A stretch of DNA of 64,000 bases from Promerops cafer (lineage: Eukaryota; Chordata; Aves; Passeriformes; Nectariniidae), in NCBI GenBank assembly GCA_013398275.1, contig VZSE01004149.1, positions 62,001 to 126,000 of the forward strand, written 5' to 3'. A program made the position numbers and the translations under genes. Below the pieces are notes generated by a model. It was not told the origin of the DNA and ran no database searches. It was given only the letters and a program-made list of their open reading frames with translations. Below, one piece after another: positions 13,601 to 26,880 of this stretch (position 1 is the first letter of the stretch; every line of letters starts with the position of its first letter).

Positions 13601-16600
13601 CTTAAAAGATTTACTTCGTTCAGTTTTTGAAATTCCAAAGTGTATTCCTGAAACCAGTATTTCTGGCTTTGTTCCATGAGTACCCTTCTGGGGAAAGCAA
13701 CAAACGAACTGGAGATACCCAAGACCTGGGCACATTTCACAAAGGAAGCTGAGGGCTCTGGTTCCTGACCTATTTGTAGCACAAGAGCAGATTTTAATGT
13801 GGGCTTTGCATTTGGCAAAGCTTGTCCAAATCATTTGGGGGTGTTGTGTTTTCCTCTTAGTAGCTACAAGAGAAGCTCCAAGGTAAAGGCTGCTATCTAT
13901 GGAAAACATTTCCTGCTCTAGTGAAGAGGAAACTTGTCTGAGTGATAGAAACTTTGGTTTCAAAATCCTTCAGGCAGAAGTTAAATTTGGATTTTCCGAG
14001 TTCTGCATGTGAATGTGAAAGGAAATAAATTCTTATTTACTGCATTTCTCTCTTTGAACATCAGACTGTAAGCTATAGCTTCTTTTTTAAAGATAAAAAT
14101 TAGTTAATGATATCAAAATATATGGACATGCTTTCTTGCTGAAATTGGAAAAATATAATGCATCTCCTTCAAACATATTTCTTGATCAAAAAGGCTTGCT
14201 AAAATAAATGATGACTTAAAGTGCCAAATTCAGATGTGAATGTGAACTCATTTTAGGTTTGGGTATCCTGAAGATAACAGCACAAGTCATTCTCCACCCA
14301 AATAGACCTCATGTAAAAGAAAAGCCCAGGCTGTCTCCCCTTTGCCAAGCCAATTTAAATTATTCCATTTCTATTTGACTATTCTGTTGTTTATTTGCTT
14401 TCTTTAAATTTTCTTTTATGCTTTCTGTGAATTATCAAAATAGTTGGTTTTGCATCACTAAAAGTAGTTTTGATGTTCAGTGCCCCTTTTCAAACTAGTC
14501 CAGAGAGTCAGCCAGACAGAGCTGTATGGACATTAGGGAGGCTGACTTCAGGAATGGCTTTAACTCACCCTCATTTCACCTTACTTTACGTACCTTAAGA
14601 AGAGCACAGATGAAATATAAATAATTAATTACATCAGAAACCAAGCTGTATCTTTGCTTTCATCTGATCTGAAAAAAATGTCTTATGGCAAAATATTTTT
14701 CTTATACAAATTTTAAGAGAAAAACTGCTCATGGAGAAATCTTTGATGAGGAATCTTGGCTTTCTGAGGGGAAATAAAGCAGGTTCCCCATGTGGGAAGT
14801 CTTCCTGAAAGTTTGCTTATAGTCATTCTTGTTTAGGAAGATGCCTGAGCATGTATTTGATTTGAATTGTAGTTTTAGCACTTTTCAGAATTAGCCAGGT
14901 GCAGTACAGGTGCAATGCCCTCAAAAAAAGTTGGTTTCTAAGCACACGTGGACTTGAGTAGAATACAGAGAAATGAATGCAAAGAGGAAACTTTGATGAG
15001 TTGACTTGATGCCTTTTCCCGGGCTTAGAATTAAAAGCCAAACACGGTTAGAGGGAAAAAGGGATTTTACCTTGGTGTTTATTAAAGATCCTTTGTTCCA
15101 GGCAGGAGCACCCTTCAGAAGTGCCCTCCCTGGACTGACGCATGGAACTGACCAAAGACCCCCTGCGATCCTCTCTGTATACAATTATAGATCTTGCATA
15201 TTAGCATATCTATCACAGGTTTCCCAATGGGAGGCTCAGGAGAAGCCCCCTCATAAGGAATGCCCCCCCTGCATGGGTCTATCTTAGTTTACAAAATGTG
15301 CTCTGGAGAGGATCTTGGGTCTGGGGTTCTGATGCCCTAACTATGAAGTTTCCAAGATGTTTAGTCTCTTGGCTTAACAGAACTTTGGGTCTAAGCTAGT
15401 TATCAAACTTAGGGAATTACAAGTATGTGTGCTAAAAACATTTAGGATACCTAAAAGCTGCATAGAAATATATATGAAAGGGGGATATGAGAAAAGTATA
15501 TGAAAAAGCAAAATCATCATGGCATCAGACTATCGAAATTTAGAAATTTAGTTGTTGTCATTCTCCATATTTCCATGGTGGTTCTGGTCTCTGTCCCAAA
15601 GAATAAACATTACAGTGGCTGTTTTAGTACTTCATCCTTAAGCTGGATAACATGTGGAGCATGATACATTTTCATATCATCAGCTGAGGTGACCAATGCC
15701 AGGGAAAGAGGACTCACCTCTGCATCTATAGTTATAAGCTTCTCCTGTTAATATTGAGACTCAGCTGTGTTGTCTTGACTGTTTTTTCTTAACTGGCTAA
15801 GAAGCTGGCCATTTTGGATGGACAGAGACCCACAATGGATTAATTGTGGGTGTATTTACTCTCCATTACTCAGTCTAAGGCACAACAGAGATGTTTCACA
15901 ATGACTTCTTTATGACCTTGTGAATTTCTGTGAATTGTAGAGAGTAGGAAGCTTGAAAGCACAGTTTGTCTCACCATTTAACAAAGTGTAACTGAGGTTT
16001 AAGTTCATTTTCCCTAGCTTAAGTTCTCTTAAAGAAACAAATATGAGAGCAAGTATTTTCACTGGCGTGGCCCCTAGACTTTGACCCTACTTTTTCCATT
16101 GAAACCCAACAGAAAACTTCCATTGACTTGAGGATCTTGTTTTGTTGTAAAGTGATCATAACAAGCTTCAGTAAAGTAAATAGTTTCACTTTTCACTTGT
16201 AAAATGATAATGTTTAATATCATCATTGGAAAATATCATTGGAAAAGTCATGCAAAAATTACAGTATTTGAAATATCTCATTTGCGAATTGGAATGAGCT
16301 CTTTCACTAGAAAAAAAAACCTTTCCATTAGCAAGAAGCAGTTAGGAAGTGCTGTGCCATCCAAATTCTTAGTTAAAAAACAGTACCATCTTCTTCACCT
16401 CTTGCCCTGCCCTGTGTCTTACTGTAACATTTTTTTCCCACTGCCATGTTTGATATCAAAAGCGATGTATGATTCATGCCCGTTTCAGTGAAATCTAGAC
16501 AAATAAAACTGCAGTAGATAGGTTGTATTTTAACATATGTAAATGTCTGTGTGGACAGCCCGCTCTCCACACCTGTCTCTACTCACTGTGCACAGGGAGG

Positions 16601-19600
16601 AGGCTATTTCTGTGCTATGTTTCCAGGAGTGGCTCCATGGCCACACAGCTGATAATCCTGAGCCTGCCCAGAAATGTGTCTGTGAGACAGCATGTGCCTG
16701 GTCCAAAGGCAGGATCTTCTACCCATGTGTGAGCAAAGTCTATCGCACCTTTCCTCTGCATGAGGGATGTCCAGAAAGGCGCAGGTAGTTGGCTGGAGGA
16801 GTATGAGTGCCCTCAGTCTTTGAAAATGTGTCCTGAATGTCTGGAGCCTGAAACCAATGCAGAGAGAGCAAGGGGGGAGGACATTTTCCATGGAAGGTAA
16901 AAGAAGTTTTGATCTGAAGATATCTGGTGACATTAAACTGGGTAATAAAGTAGGTTAACACTGTTCAAACTACACAAACTACTTTGACCTGAAAGTGAAA
17001 CATCAAGGAGCAAAGCTGAAATTGCAATTCATTTTCCCTTTGTTCCTGGTAGAAAATGAGACACTTTTCAGTTTTAAGTTGCAGGGAAATATGGGTTTCC
17101 AGTAGCAAAATACACTCTGTGCAGATTTGAAATCAACACACTTCCAGTTACACTCCTTTTTGCATTTGCCGCTCCCTATTTTACTTTTCAAACTTTCATG
17201 TCTTTGGGTAAAAATTCTATCCATAGAATGCAGACTGCATTGGACTGGAAAGCAAATACTCTGGCACATGCAATAGGCATTTTCCAAGGTCACTGCCCTC
17301 CTGAGGGAGCTTTACTGTGCTCATAAAAATTATTATTTCTAACAGATAAAGTATCTGGAGTGCATTGTAACACAGCATTTTTTTCCACAAACAAGCCATG
17401 ATTAAGAAAGCAATCATATTAATGTTTTAATTTTAATACATAATTCCTATTAATCCATGTCACATTATAATGCCTTTATAAGTACTCTGAGAATATAAAA
17501 CAGGACACGTAAATAACTTTGGGAAATAAATTATGGTCTGTTAAAGAGCAATATGATGACATACCTGAGTACATATAATTGTGGTGTTCTGTGCTCTTTA
17601 GTGGTGCTCAAGCTACTTACTTAACCCAGGAATCAGAATTTATTTTTAACATGGGAAGGGACATCAGGCCTTGTGGTATGGAAAAAAACCCTTTGAGGCA
17701 GATACTAAAAATAAGTAGCCAGCCAAAAAAAGAACAGGAGAAAAGAGTCAGCCAGCAGAGAAATCTGTTTTGTCTAAAACTATAAGACTGAAGTAACAAG
17801 TACCAATATTCCATCTGAGATAGATCTTTAGAGGATGTTAAAGCAAATATGAAAAGGTTCTTAGTTTTTGAAATTTTAAAAAAAGAAGGAAGTGACTTTC
17901 TGTGAAATAAGAGTGGGGTGGCTATCAGAGATAATCCAGCTGTAGCTAAATTATTACTTCATCATTTTTTCTCACTAAAGACAATAATGTGGATATCATT
18001 AGAAAGCTCTCTAAGTCCCCTGTGTGATGTTCATCTGAAATTTATCATATAATTCTTTTCACTTGGGAAAGACATGTTCAGGTTGGAGCAGAATAGAGAA
18101 CACCAATGTCAGGAGAGAGATAGGAGATGTGATCAGTTTACAAGCAGAAGTAGAGCATGGGCTGGGAGGGAATGTGGTTATTGCCTGGAGTCCTTTGGGA
18201 TGATAAATAGTGCTGAAGGAAAACCACTGCTTCAGCTGAGCAATGTTGTCACAAGAGCAAATTTGTACAAATTGAAAATGGCTTTCAGACTAGAATTGAG
18301 AAAATGGGTTGCTAGTTGTCAAATCAGTGAGCAGGAAGAGCGTGAAACAGAGAAATCCTAACTGGTTTTTAAAGCTTGACAAATCAGTGGAAGGATTATC
18401 TGGTGCCCTTCCTTGTGATGACACAGGATTGGAATTGATAATGCAGATGTCTCCCAGTCCATGTCCATTTGTGAAAAGCAATTGCTAATCTTGTCGCTTC
18501 CCTCTCTTTTTCTCCTTTGGCACCAAAATTGAATGGGTTTAAATAGATGCTGTCCTATCACGACTGTTGAACTGGACAAGGCAAATACAGGATTTTTTTT
18601 CTTAGTGTGAAATATGTCAGGTAAGGACAACCACCTCTTCCTGAGCTGAATGATGGAAAATGTGTGTTTGCAATGCTGGAAAGTGTTTTGTTTGTGCAGA
18701 TCAAGTAGTTTGATCACTAGTACAAATTAGCATGGTTTAACATGTCTGAAGCTGTTCTACCCTGTTGTCATAAAAATGCTCATATGATTTTATGTATTCA
18801 TTAATTGATTCTGTTGGAGTTTAACTTCCCCCATTTCACTCTTTTTTTTTTTTTGTTTCTTCGTTACAGATACTTAATTGGGGGTGAAAGGGGAATAACA
18901 GAATTATAAATAATAACCCCAGTTCTTGACTTTTGTGTACTCTTTCTGATATCAAACTTCGACGTTTCAGTGGTAATAGAAGCAAGATATCAAATATCCT
19001 CTAGTTGGAACATGGAAATTAGACAAAGAATGTATCAAATGGTATGAATTCAGTCTATCTGTTTTCTGGAATGTTTCTGTATTCCTTTAAAAGGAATAGT
19101 ATCATTCATGTAGCTATAAGTTAAAATCTTAACAGTTCACTGTCTTCAGTGCCAAGTGACCTTTAGTATGAGCATGACATGTTAGCTTGCTTCCAGGGGA
19201 ATGAGCTTTCAGGGAGGAGAAGCAACAGGCAAGGAGTGAAATGAAAAAAGAATGTAAGACCTACTAGTGTTAAAATTAAGTGAATGAGATGTGGATTAAA
19301 CTGCCAGTTAATGCACCTGGAGTCTCTACTGGAAGAAGCAATTCACTGTGTACTTTCTGTCTTGATTTTATTAACAAATTCTTACTGTATTAAAAAAAAT
19401 TTCATGATGTGGACCAATGAAAGAGAAATTCTAGTAATTTAGTACTGTGTACATATGTTTTCATGAATAGCTGTGTTTACTTTAATTCGCTATACTTTAC
19501 CTAAATCACTCAGGAAAAGTGTTGTTTAGTTATTTGCATCTTAGTGGGTTTTCTGTTTTAAATAATTACTTGCATTACGTTCAGTACATTATGCTTAACA

Positions 19601-21580
19601 TTTTTATATGTATATAGTTTTTGGGTTTTTGTGTTAAAAGGAGTTGTGATATGTAAATTAACATTCTTCCTTATAAACCTGCTACAGCAAGGTACCAGGA
19701 CATGTTTCTATCTTGTAGTTTGTCACTGCAAGGAGATCTGTTTTGTCCTGGGAGTCCTGTCCTTATGAAGGATTTTAAACCTATTTGAAGTTCTTGTACA
19801 GAAAATTGCTCCATTGCTAAAATGTTTGAGTACCTTTCAAACACCACCATTGGAAAGGACAAAAATGCTGTCGTTTCAACTTCTCAGAAATGGAGAGAGA
19901 TTAAAAGACAGGTTACTTAAGAGATTATTTTGAGAGTGTGTTGCTTCATTTTTTATGCTCTTCACAGCACATTTTCCTATATGTGAGCCCACATCAAGTT
20001 CACTTGGAAAATCTGTCCTAAGAGAGAACTGAAGGCAAGTGTTGAATATGAAGGTAGCAATATAGCTATCAAGTGATCTGGTTTTAGGTAATTAGATTCA
20101 GATCTTGAATTCTGAGAAAAAGCTGTAGGAAAAAGTAGGCCCTGATTGCTAGGTATTTTGTGATTTAGTCACTTAAAGAATTGATTTGGTAAAGCTTTTG
20201 TAATGTCCCTGCAATTCTGCTACAGTCTTGGAACAGGTAATTGACTAGAAAAATACTGGTTATTATATGTCTCCAAAACACTCTGTTATTTTTAAAAATA
20301 CATGTTTTCTGGATGCAATGTAACAAGGAATTTACATGCTGTAAATAAACCACAAGGCACTCTTTTTGTAACCATATTTGTTTAGGTATATTTTAATTTC
20401 AAACTCTTTAAAAAAAGTCTTGATTGACTGTCACTACTACTTTTTTTTTCCATTAAAATACCACTAATACTTAAACCAGGGACCAAAACAGCATTATATT
20501 AATTGCAGTGGCAATCCTTTTCACAAGATACTTGCAGTCTAAGATTTACAGAACGCTGAGGGAATAAGATAAATGGGACTGTGGGAGTGCAGGGTAAGAA
20601 TTGAAGGGCTTTTCTGTGCAAAGGGAGATACTCAGAGTGTTCTTCACACTTGCAGATAGTTACAGCCCAGTAAATGGCACATGGAACTGTCTGCTTTATT
20701 TAGTGAAAATCACTTATATACAATTAATAGCAATAGTTGGGGCTGTTGCAGAGTAAGAAGATAGCATTGAGAATAACATGAGAAATTTGAAATCTTGCAC
20801 AGCAAGAAATGAGGCTAGATTGCACCTCTCCATCATTGCTTTATTTGAGTCATTGAGCTGTGTAATAGGCCATTCTGTGTTCTCAATTGTAGAAGAAAGG
20901 GAATAAAAATCATCTTAAACTACACTGTAAAAGAATAAATACACAGCAATCTGCTTATAAAACATGCAGTATTATTTCAAGATGGGATACATAGTGTAGT
21001 TCTTTAAATTAATTTTAAGGGATTTAAATTAAATTTAAGGGAAATGATGTACAAACTGAGTCCTCACAATGCAAACAAGGGAAAGACAAATATATTCAAG
21101 AAGAGCAGTTTAATTAGGGGTAATGGATTTTTCAAGGATTTAGAAACTTTTAAATTGAGAGGATAGCCCAAAACGTATTCTTTATTATTTTGAAAATGCA
21201 AAATGACATTGTTTGCTTGTCTAAAAGGAAGGACTTTACAATGACTGAGAAAAGCAAAATAAAAGTTGCTTTTAGTTAAAATGCATCTCTTAAAAAATTT
21301 CTTGGCAAACACAGTCCCATATTGTCTTCATTTTGAAGTGTTCATGAACACTGTAGTTTTTTTAACTAAATACTTTCTTTAAAATTTCAGGCATTGCAAT
21401 GATGTGGAATTATTTGCCACTAGAGCAAGATGAACTTCTTAGATAAATATTTTGAAGCAAACATTAATTTGCAGTCACTAGCATTCTGTGCACAAATAGC
21501 ACATTTTCTTTCACAGTTACTGCTTCAAAAATCTCATCCAATAAACTGTCTTAAAACCAAAATGTTATCTTTCTCCTCAG
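10700..21580. other. Presumed ARHGAP8 intron or upstream DNA, no exon seen
   Basis: AT-rich sequence with frequent stops in all frames. The family exon before 21581 (GDDRFGRR...PPSHELDH) was looked for and not recognised here. No RNA gene or mobile element with clear ends was seen. Confidence 0.55.
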
Positions 21581-21712
21581 GTACTTAAAGTATTCCCTGG
21601 ACCAGTATGTAGAGAATGATTATACAGTTGTCTACTTTCACTACGGCCTGAAGAGTCTGAATAAACCATCTCTGAAATGGTTACAAACAGCCTACAAGGA
21701 ATTTGTCAGGAA
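21581..21712 (+). CDS. ARHGAP8: ARHGAP8 exon, BCH domain part 1 (YLKYSLDQYVEND...)
   Basis: Acceptor ttctcctcag and donor gtaagt bound 132 nt. The frame enters at codon position 3 and leaves after two bases of a Lys codon. The peptide contains LKYSLDQYVENDYTVVYFHY and NKPSLKWLQTAYKEF, the most conserved block of the ARHGAP1/ARHGAP8 BCH domain, which mediates protein-protein and small-GTPase interactions. There are no stops or indels. The preceding family exon (the GDDRFGRR...PPSHELDH region) was looked for in the 21 kb upstream and not recognised. Confidence 0.93.
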
Positions 21713-24004
21713 GTAAGTCTCTAAAAGACTTTGTTTATTCTTCAGATTGTGTAATGTCTATAACGAACTTCCAATGAAGGAAGTTAGGTGGATCTGTCCT
21801 GATCCACCCACAATTAACTGAGTTCACTTTGCCATTGCAAATTCTTATAATGATGTCAGTGCTGTTGGTTCTTTTGTTAAGTGTCTTCTGTGCAGTACTG
21901 AGGCATGGCCTGGGTGCTGCAGTGGTCATCCAAAGGTGTGAAAAACCATGGGAACAAAACCAGGATCTGTGGTTGGATGCACCTGAGCTTTGGAGTACTG
22001 ATGGCTACAGTTCAGGCATAGTTCGTTAGGGTGTAGTCGAGCCCAAAGCTCTTGGATAAATTGCATTTTAATAGTGGAGGCCAGAATTGTAATGTTTGTT
22101 CCCTGAAAGTGTGAAGTTACCAATGGAGCAGCTGGATCCTATTGAAGTCACTCTTTTACTTGCCTGTGCATTGTAACTTGTTTGTAAGTTGGTCTCAGGA
22201 AGGCAACATGACTGAATATGGGTAGTACAATGTATCTGTTCTTTCTAGGACTGGGTGAAGGAGAGGAAAGGCAAAGGTCTGTTATAATTTATCTTTGACC
22301 AGAGGTTTGGACTACAATACTGGGTTTTGACACACACTGACAATTCCAGAACAAAGCATTGCACTGTTCTCCTTTTGGGAAATTCTTAAGCTAAATTTAG
22401 AGTAGTGTTATGGGGAGAAGCAGTACAAGGTCGGTGCTTTTTTTGTTGGCTTTTTAGTTGCCGACGAGTGCATGATGAGACTCATTTATTCAAAAAATCT
22501 GTCTCTATTCCCCCACTCTGACCCAGAAAACACAGAACAAAGGGAACACAGAGGCTCAGGTCACCAGGCAGAACCTGTCATTTTATTAACAGCTGGAACT
22601 TCTTGGCATACTGCCATTGACAAAGCAAAATTCCCAGCCCAACATGTATGGGGTACTGTACTAGCCAGAGGGGAAAAAAACCCCAAGTAGCCCTTTTCAG
22701 ACTTCTGGGATCAAAGGAAAGGGAGAACAGATGAGAGAACAAAGGACAAGAATAATTAGCAAGCATCATGAAAACAAATGTTGAATAGGAGTAGTTTCAA
22801 AAGAATAGATCTTGCTTTGAAGGTTCACAGCAGAGTCTCAGTAAAGTCTTTTGGACATTGTAATCTAGGAAACTGAGGAACATAAACTTCTAGGTGCTTC
22901 AAGGTGCAAAAAAAAGTTAAAATAGAAATGTTAGTAAAGCAACTCAGGTGTTTTGCATGTTAGTTTTCAGTGTGGATTTTGGGCTCTTAGGCACAGTAGG
23001 GCCAGTTGCACAGGGATAGTTGTTTGCTTGTGTGTGGCAGTGGCTTTGTGAATACATGCTGTGCCTGTTTCATTCACAAGTGTACTGGCCCAATTAAAAC
23101 CCAAAAGGAAAAACTCATGTAATTCCTGAGTTTCCTGATTCCCTTTTCCCCCTTTTAGCATAAGCTGTTACAAGAAGATTTTTCTTAGGAGTTCATGATC
23201 ATATTTTCCCCTGATCATTGTCCCTACTGGGAAGCAAACTTGGCAAAATAATAAGCAAAAATCCATATATAAAAGCAGGATATTCCAATATGCATGTCTC
23301 AATTTCATTTTGCAATACTATTGAATAAGAAAAGAGTCTTGTTGTGTCACCTGGTTTCCGTTTCAGTTTCAGCCAACTAGAATCTATTCTTTAGATATCA
23401 TGAAATGACACTGTAGAGTCAAGCAAAGCAATAATGAAGGAAAGTTTTGTTTCATACAAAAGGGACAATGCAATATCAAACAACCCGCAGTTGGCTTCAC
23501 CTTTAGTAATTACTAGCAAAGCAGGACAAAATTAGTGGTAAAATTAAAGAATTAGAGATAGATTCTGTATCTGAAAATTTTAAAATTTTTTCAACCATGG
23601 AAATCCTGCAAGCAGAAAATAAAGGGATATGAAAAAAAGTAAGGTTTCTAATCAAAGATTTCTTTATAGATCCTTCATTCTCCTATTAGTATTTTTTTCA
23701 AGTTGCCTAATTTCTGTTCTGTCTCCCTGATATTAAATCTGTGAGTAAGCAGACACTGGTTAGGAATGTAATAGTTAATTTGGCCTATTGTCAAAACTGA
23801 CCACTTTTTAAAATTGCCTTTTCTTTTTTTTCCATTTTACATTCAATTTCTTCTGAATTAGGTCTTTTTAATATATTTTAAAAGAATACTGTGTAATATG
23901 CCTGTAATAATAATTCAATTTTAGCCATTCAATTGTAGTTATTCAGTTCTACCATCTCTGGCATTTAACATTTTTCTAACAATTTTGTTTTCTTCCTGTT
24001 AAAG
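21713..24004. other. ARHGAP8 intron
   Basis: Lies between the donor gtaagt at 21713 and the ttaaag acceptor at 24004. A moderately GC-richer stretch at 22470-22690 has a 72-codon ORF with no recognisable content. Confidence 0.7.
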
Positions 24005-24061
24005 CACTCTATGTTGTCCATCCAACCAACTCCATAAAAATATCTTAAAACCTCTTAAAAG
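24005..24061 (+). pseudogene. ARHGAP8: ARHGAP8 exon, BCH domain part 2, shortened and frame-shifted
   Basis: In the ancestral frame, codons from 24002 read KALYVVHPTNSIK, matching the family's KALYVVHPTSFIK, and then hit a TAA. The normal exon is about 84 nt. Here the upstream codons (YKKNL) are replaced by a pyrimidine tract ending ttaaag, and about 10 nt are missing where VLWN should be. If the ttaaag acceptor and the gtactt donor are used, the exon is 57 nt and stop-free. The first half is then read in a shifted frame, and the second half returns to the conserved NILKPL frame before joining HKFGKK of the next exon. The exon is clearly homologous. Whether it is still used is uncertain. Confidence 0.72.
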
Positions 24062-24705
24062 GTACTTGGCAGTTCACTGAACACATTATTCCTATTTAGT
24101 TCAAGGGTGGTTTGTTCTCTAATAAGTTGCTTTTAAAAAGGCTTGAAGTAAAATATGTCAGGTAACAGCCCAGCACCCATTTAAACTGTCTTGAACTAAC
24201 GAGTAAGGTGAGCTTAAGCTTGGAAATTAATATGGTAGACTTCTTTTCTTTCTAAGAAAAGGGAGTCTCAGTTCCTAGTAGTTTTACTGGTATGTTAAAG
24301 TAAATATCATTTTTAAAGCATTTTTATTCTGTGGACTATGAATGACTTTTTTGATGTGTTTGACAGCACTTAGGGAAATGGTACTGTGTGCATGACTGGA
24401 GTTGGTGGGTGGTGCAGTAAAGTGGATGATCAATGATTAACCTTTGGGCTGATCAGAAGAGTTGGGATGAATAGGACTGACACTACTTATGCTCTCAAAG
24501 TTAATGGATAATCCCTGAAGTGCCCGTAGGAATTTGAAGAGGAGGACATAATGGTAAAGGTGGTGCATTTTACTGGGGGTTCCTTTCCTTTACATGGTAA
24601 AAAATTGGTGCTCTCTCCAAGGAACCACCAGCAATGGGCAGACACTGCTAAGTGCAAGAATGGTGGGGCTTGCTCAGCTTCTGCTTCTCGACTTTTGTCA
24701 CTCTC

Positions 24706-25054
24706 TGTGACAGCTACAGCTGGTCTATAGCTGCACAGATGATTTGGCCATGACAGACACTTTCTCAGCCAGCCTAGCTCATTAGGGAATTGAGGTAAAC
24801 AAATCCTGGCTGTGTTACTGATTGGCTGAACTCAAGTTTAACAAGGGGACCCCAGCCAATCCCTGTGAACCATGGACGCACTCCTACCATTGCCCAGAGA
24901 GCTGGGCGGAGTTAAGAGCTTTCTTTATCTAATCATGTCTGTAGGAGCGGGAAGTTCAAAGACCCTATATAAGGGGGCGCGCATCAATAAACGCCGGCTG
25001 TGGCTGCATGAGCATGCGGTGTTGTGTCGCTTGTCTGTCTCTGAAACTGCGACA
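24706..25054 (+). repeat. 5' LTR of the 24.7-32.3 kb element
   Basis: Starts TGTGACAGCTACAGC and ends CTGCGACA. It has TATATAAG at 24966-24973 and AATAAA at 24986-24991, so the promoter and polyadenylation words lie only about 20 bp apart, as in some compact avian LTRs. Inverted CCAAT words (attggctg, ccaat) occur upstream. It aligns along its full length with the 3' LTR. Confidence 0.92.
24966..24991 (+). promoter_or_regulatory. LTR TATA box and polyadenylation signal
   Basis: TATATAA and AATAAA are adjacent in the 5' LTR. In the 3' LTR the TATA word is kept (32227-32233), but the AATAAA equivalent reads AGTAAA, which would weaken 3'-end formation. Confidence 0.7.
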
Positions 25055-25056
25055 AT

Positions 25057-25074
25057 TGGCGACCCCGACATGAT
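25057..25074 (+). other. Primer-binding site, tRNA-Trp type
   Basis: TGGCGACCCCGACATGAT starts two bases after the LTR end. It differs at two positions from the tRNA-Trp primer site known in avian leukosis/sarcoma viruses. This supports an alpharetrovirus-related or class II-like origin. Confidence 0.8.
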
Positions 25075-25295
25075 CAGGACAGCTGCTGCCGACAGAGCAG
25101 GGAGACAGACGGGGCAGCCAAGAGGAGCTGCCCGCAGCCTTTGAGCTGCGAAGAACAGCGTAAAGAGCCGTGATCAGTCCGGATCCCCCCGCCTTTTGTG
25201 GATTAGAAGCGCTGCCGGGAACAAGATATGGACTTTTGTTTTAAAGAAAAGAGGGACAAAATATGATTGGGGGGCTCTACCAGCCCTGATGGCGT

Positions 25296-26880
25296 AGTGT
25301 GAGAACCATGTCTTAGATGGGACTGAAGAATCCGCCCTAGGCTTAACAACTTGGGAATGGGCTGGCCGATTTATATTTGAGGGAGCCTGCATGGGCGATG
25401 AGACTGCCCTCAGTGTTATAAGACCCTGGAGGCTCGTTATGGACCTGTTAAATCAATTAAAGACTGAGCGGGACGCGAGAACGACGGAGGGGACGCAGCG
25501 GGCACCGCCCGCCGAGGCTGCGGGAAGCGGGCACGCCGCGCCGGGCGTGCGGGAGGAAAGCACGGGCGGAGAAGTGGCAGCGCGCCGCGAAACCGCCCGG
25601 CATCCCTGCAGGGCCGTGTCCCCAGCGGAGCGTGCCCCTGTCGCCCGGGGCCCCACCACCGTCCCGGGACGGCGGGGCGCGCCGCCGCTGAGCCAGGGGG
25701 CGAGGACGCCGCGCGCAGCAGCCCTGTCGTCAAACGAGCGCTTTGCCGCTTCCCCGCGCTCTGTCCCGCCTGCCGAGACCCCGGAGACTGCAACTGGGCA
25801 CGCTTTGCCGCTCCGTGCCCTGCCCCGCCAGCTCCTGAGACCGTGACTGGCCGCCCTGCCGCTTTTTTATGCCCTGCCGTTCAGGCTGCGACCACCGAAT
25901 CCGCGAGTGCAGGCCGCGAGACGGCTGGCCCTGGCCGGCGGCGCCTAGCCACGGAGCGGGGCCTCCCGCCGCTCCACCGCCTCCTCCCGGAGCCACGCCT
26001 TTTACCCGGCCTCCATTGGCCGTGCCTTGCGGTCGGTGCTGCTCGGGGGCGGGCGCGGGAAGTGCGTCGTGAGGAATTCCCGGGCCCGGGCCACACGTCG
26101 CACACGGAAGCAGCGGCGGTTCGGGGAATCCCTCAGTTTTCCCTAGATTATACACCGGCTAGCGACTCAAGGGACACCGGAGGTGACGCCATCGCTGCTG
26201 CTGCTGCTGAGACAGCACGGCGCTGTAGCTGTCCTTTCGACCCCGGCGGGTCCACCCATGCCGAGAAGCACCACCCTAAATAAGCCCCAAACAACAGCTG
26301 CCGCGCCGGGACCGGGAGGACCCGGCAAGTGAGAGACAGCGACCATCCTCTGCCTTTCCGCAACACAGCTTGGAGGTTACGAGGCTGCTCACCGCCGCCG
26401 CTCAGGGGAGAAGTGCCGAGGCCGGGGACCGGCACGGCCCCGACCCGTGCCGGGGTTCTGGTTTGCTGCCTGCCCAGCGCCGCTGCCGCAGCCCCCCGGG
26501 GTCGGGGGTCCTCCAAGAGCTACCAAAATTCCCACTTCTGCTTCCTGCAGCCGTGGGGGGAGGCCCCTTTGAGAGGAGTGGAGCGGAGCTGGCCACAGCC
26601 GCGCCCCCCCAGCTCAAACCCGCCGCCGCCGCCGCACTGGGCTGCCTTGCAACCGCGGCTGCGGGTTCTGTCCGCAGGATCCATTTCTACCTCCGAGCGG
26701 CGAGAGGAGAGGGCGGCAGCACGGTCCGATGTGCCACCGCCGTGGTAAAAAACAGGCCAGAACCGGGGGGCGGCGGGCACGGCTGCCGGGCCGCCCCGGC
26801 CGCTGCAGACCACCTTAGCCATTCACTTACCAGCTGTACGGGTGCCCGGCGTGCAGGGCGAACCCAGGGTAACTGCCACA
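25296..26880 (+). pseudogene. GC-rich retroelement leader with possible gag remnant
   Basis: An open stretch from 25296 continues through an ATG at 25391 to a stop at 25846. Its first part is compositionally ordinary and protein-like (TTWEWAGRFIFEG, then RPWRLVMDLLNQL), in the position expected for the start of gag. After about 25470 it becomes a Pro/Ala/Arg/Gly-rich translation of very GC-rich DNA with several overlapping ORFs on both strands, none with recognised motifs. I infer a broken gag start followed by non-coding GC-rich sequence. No function is claimed. Confidence 0.4.

Noticed and set aside
25057..25074. tRNA gene
   Set aside because: Only an 18-nt complement of a tRNA 3' end is present, placed right after an LTR, so it is a primer-binding site.
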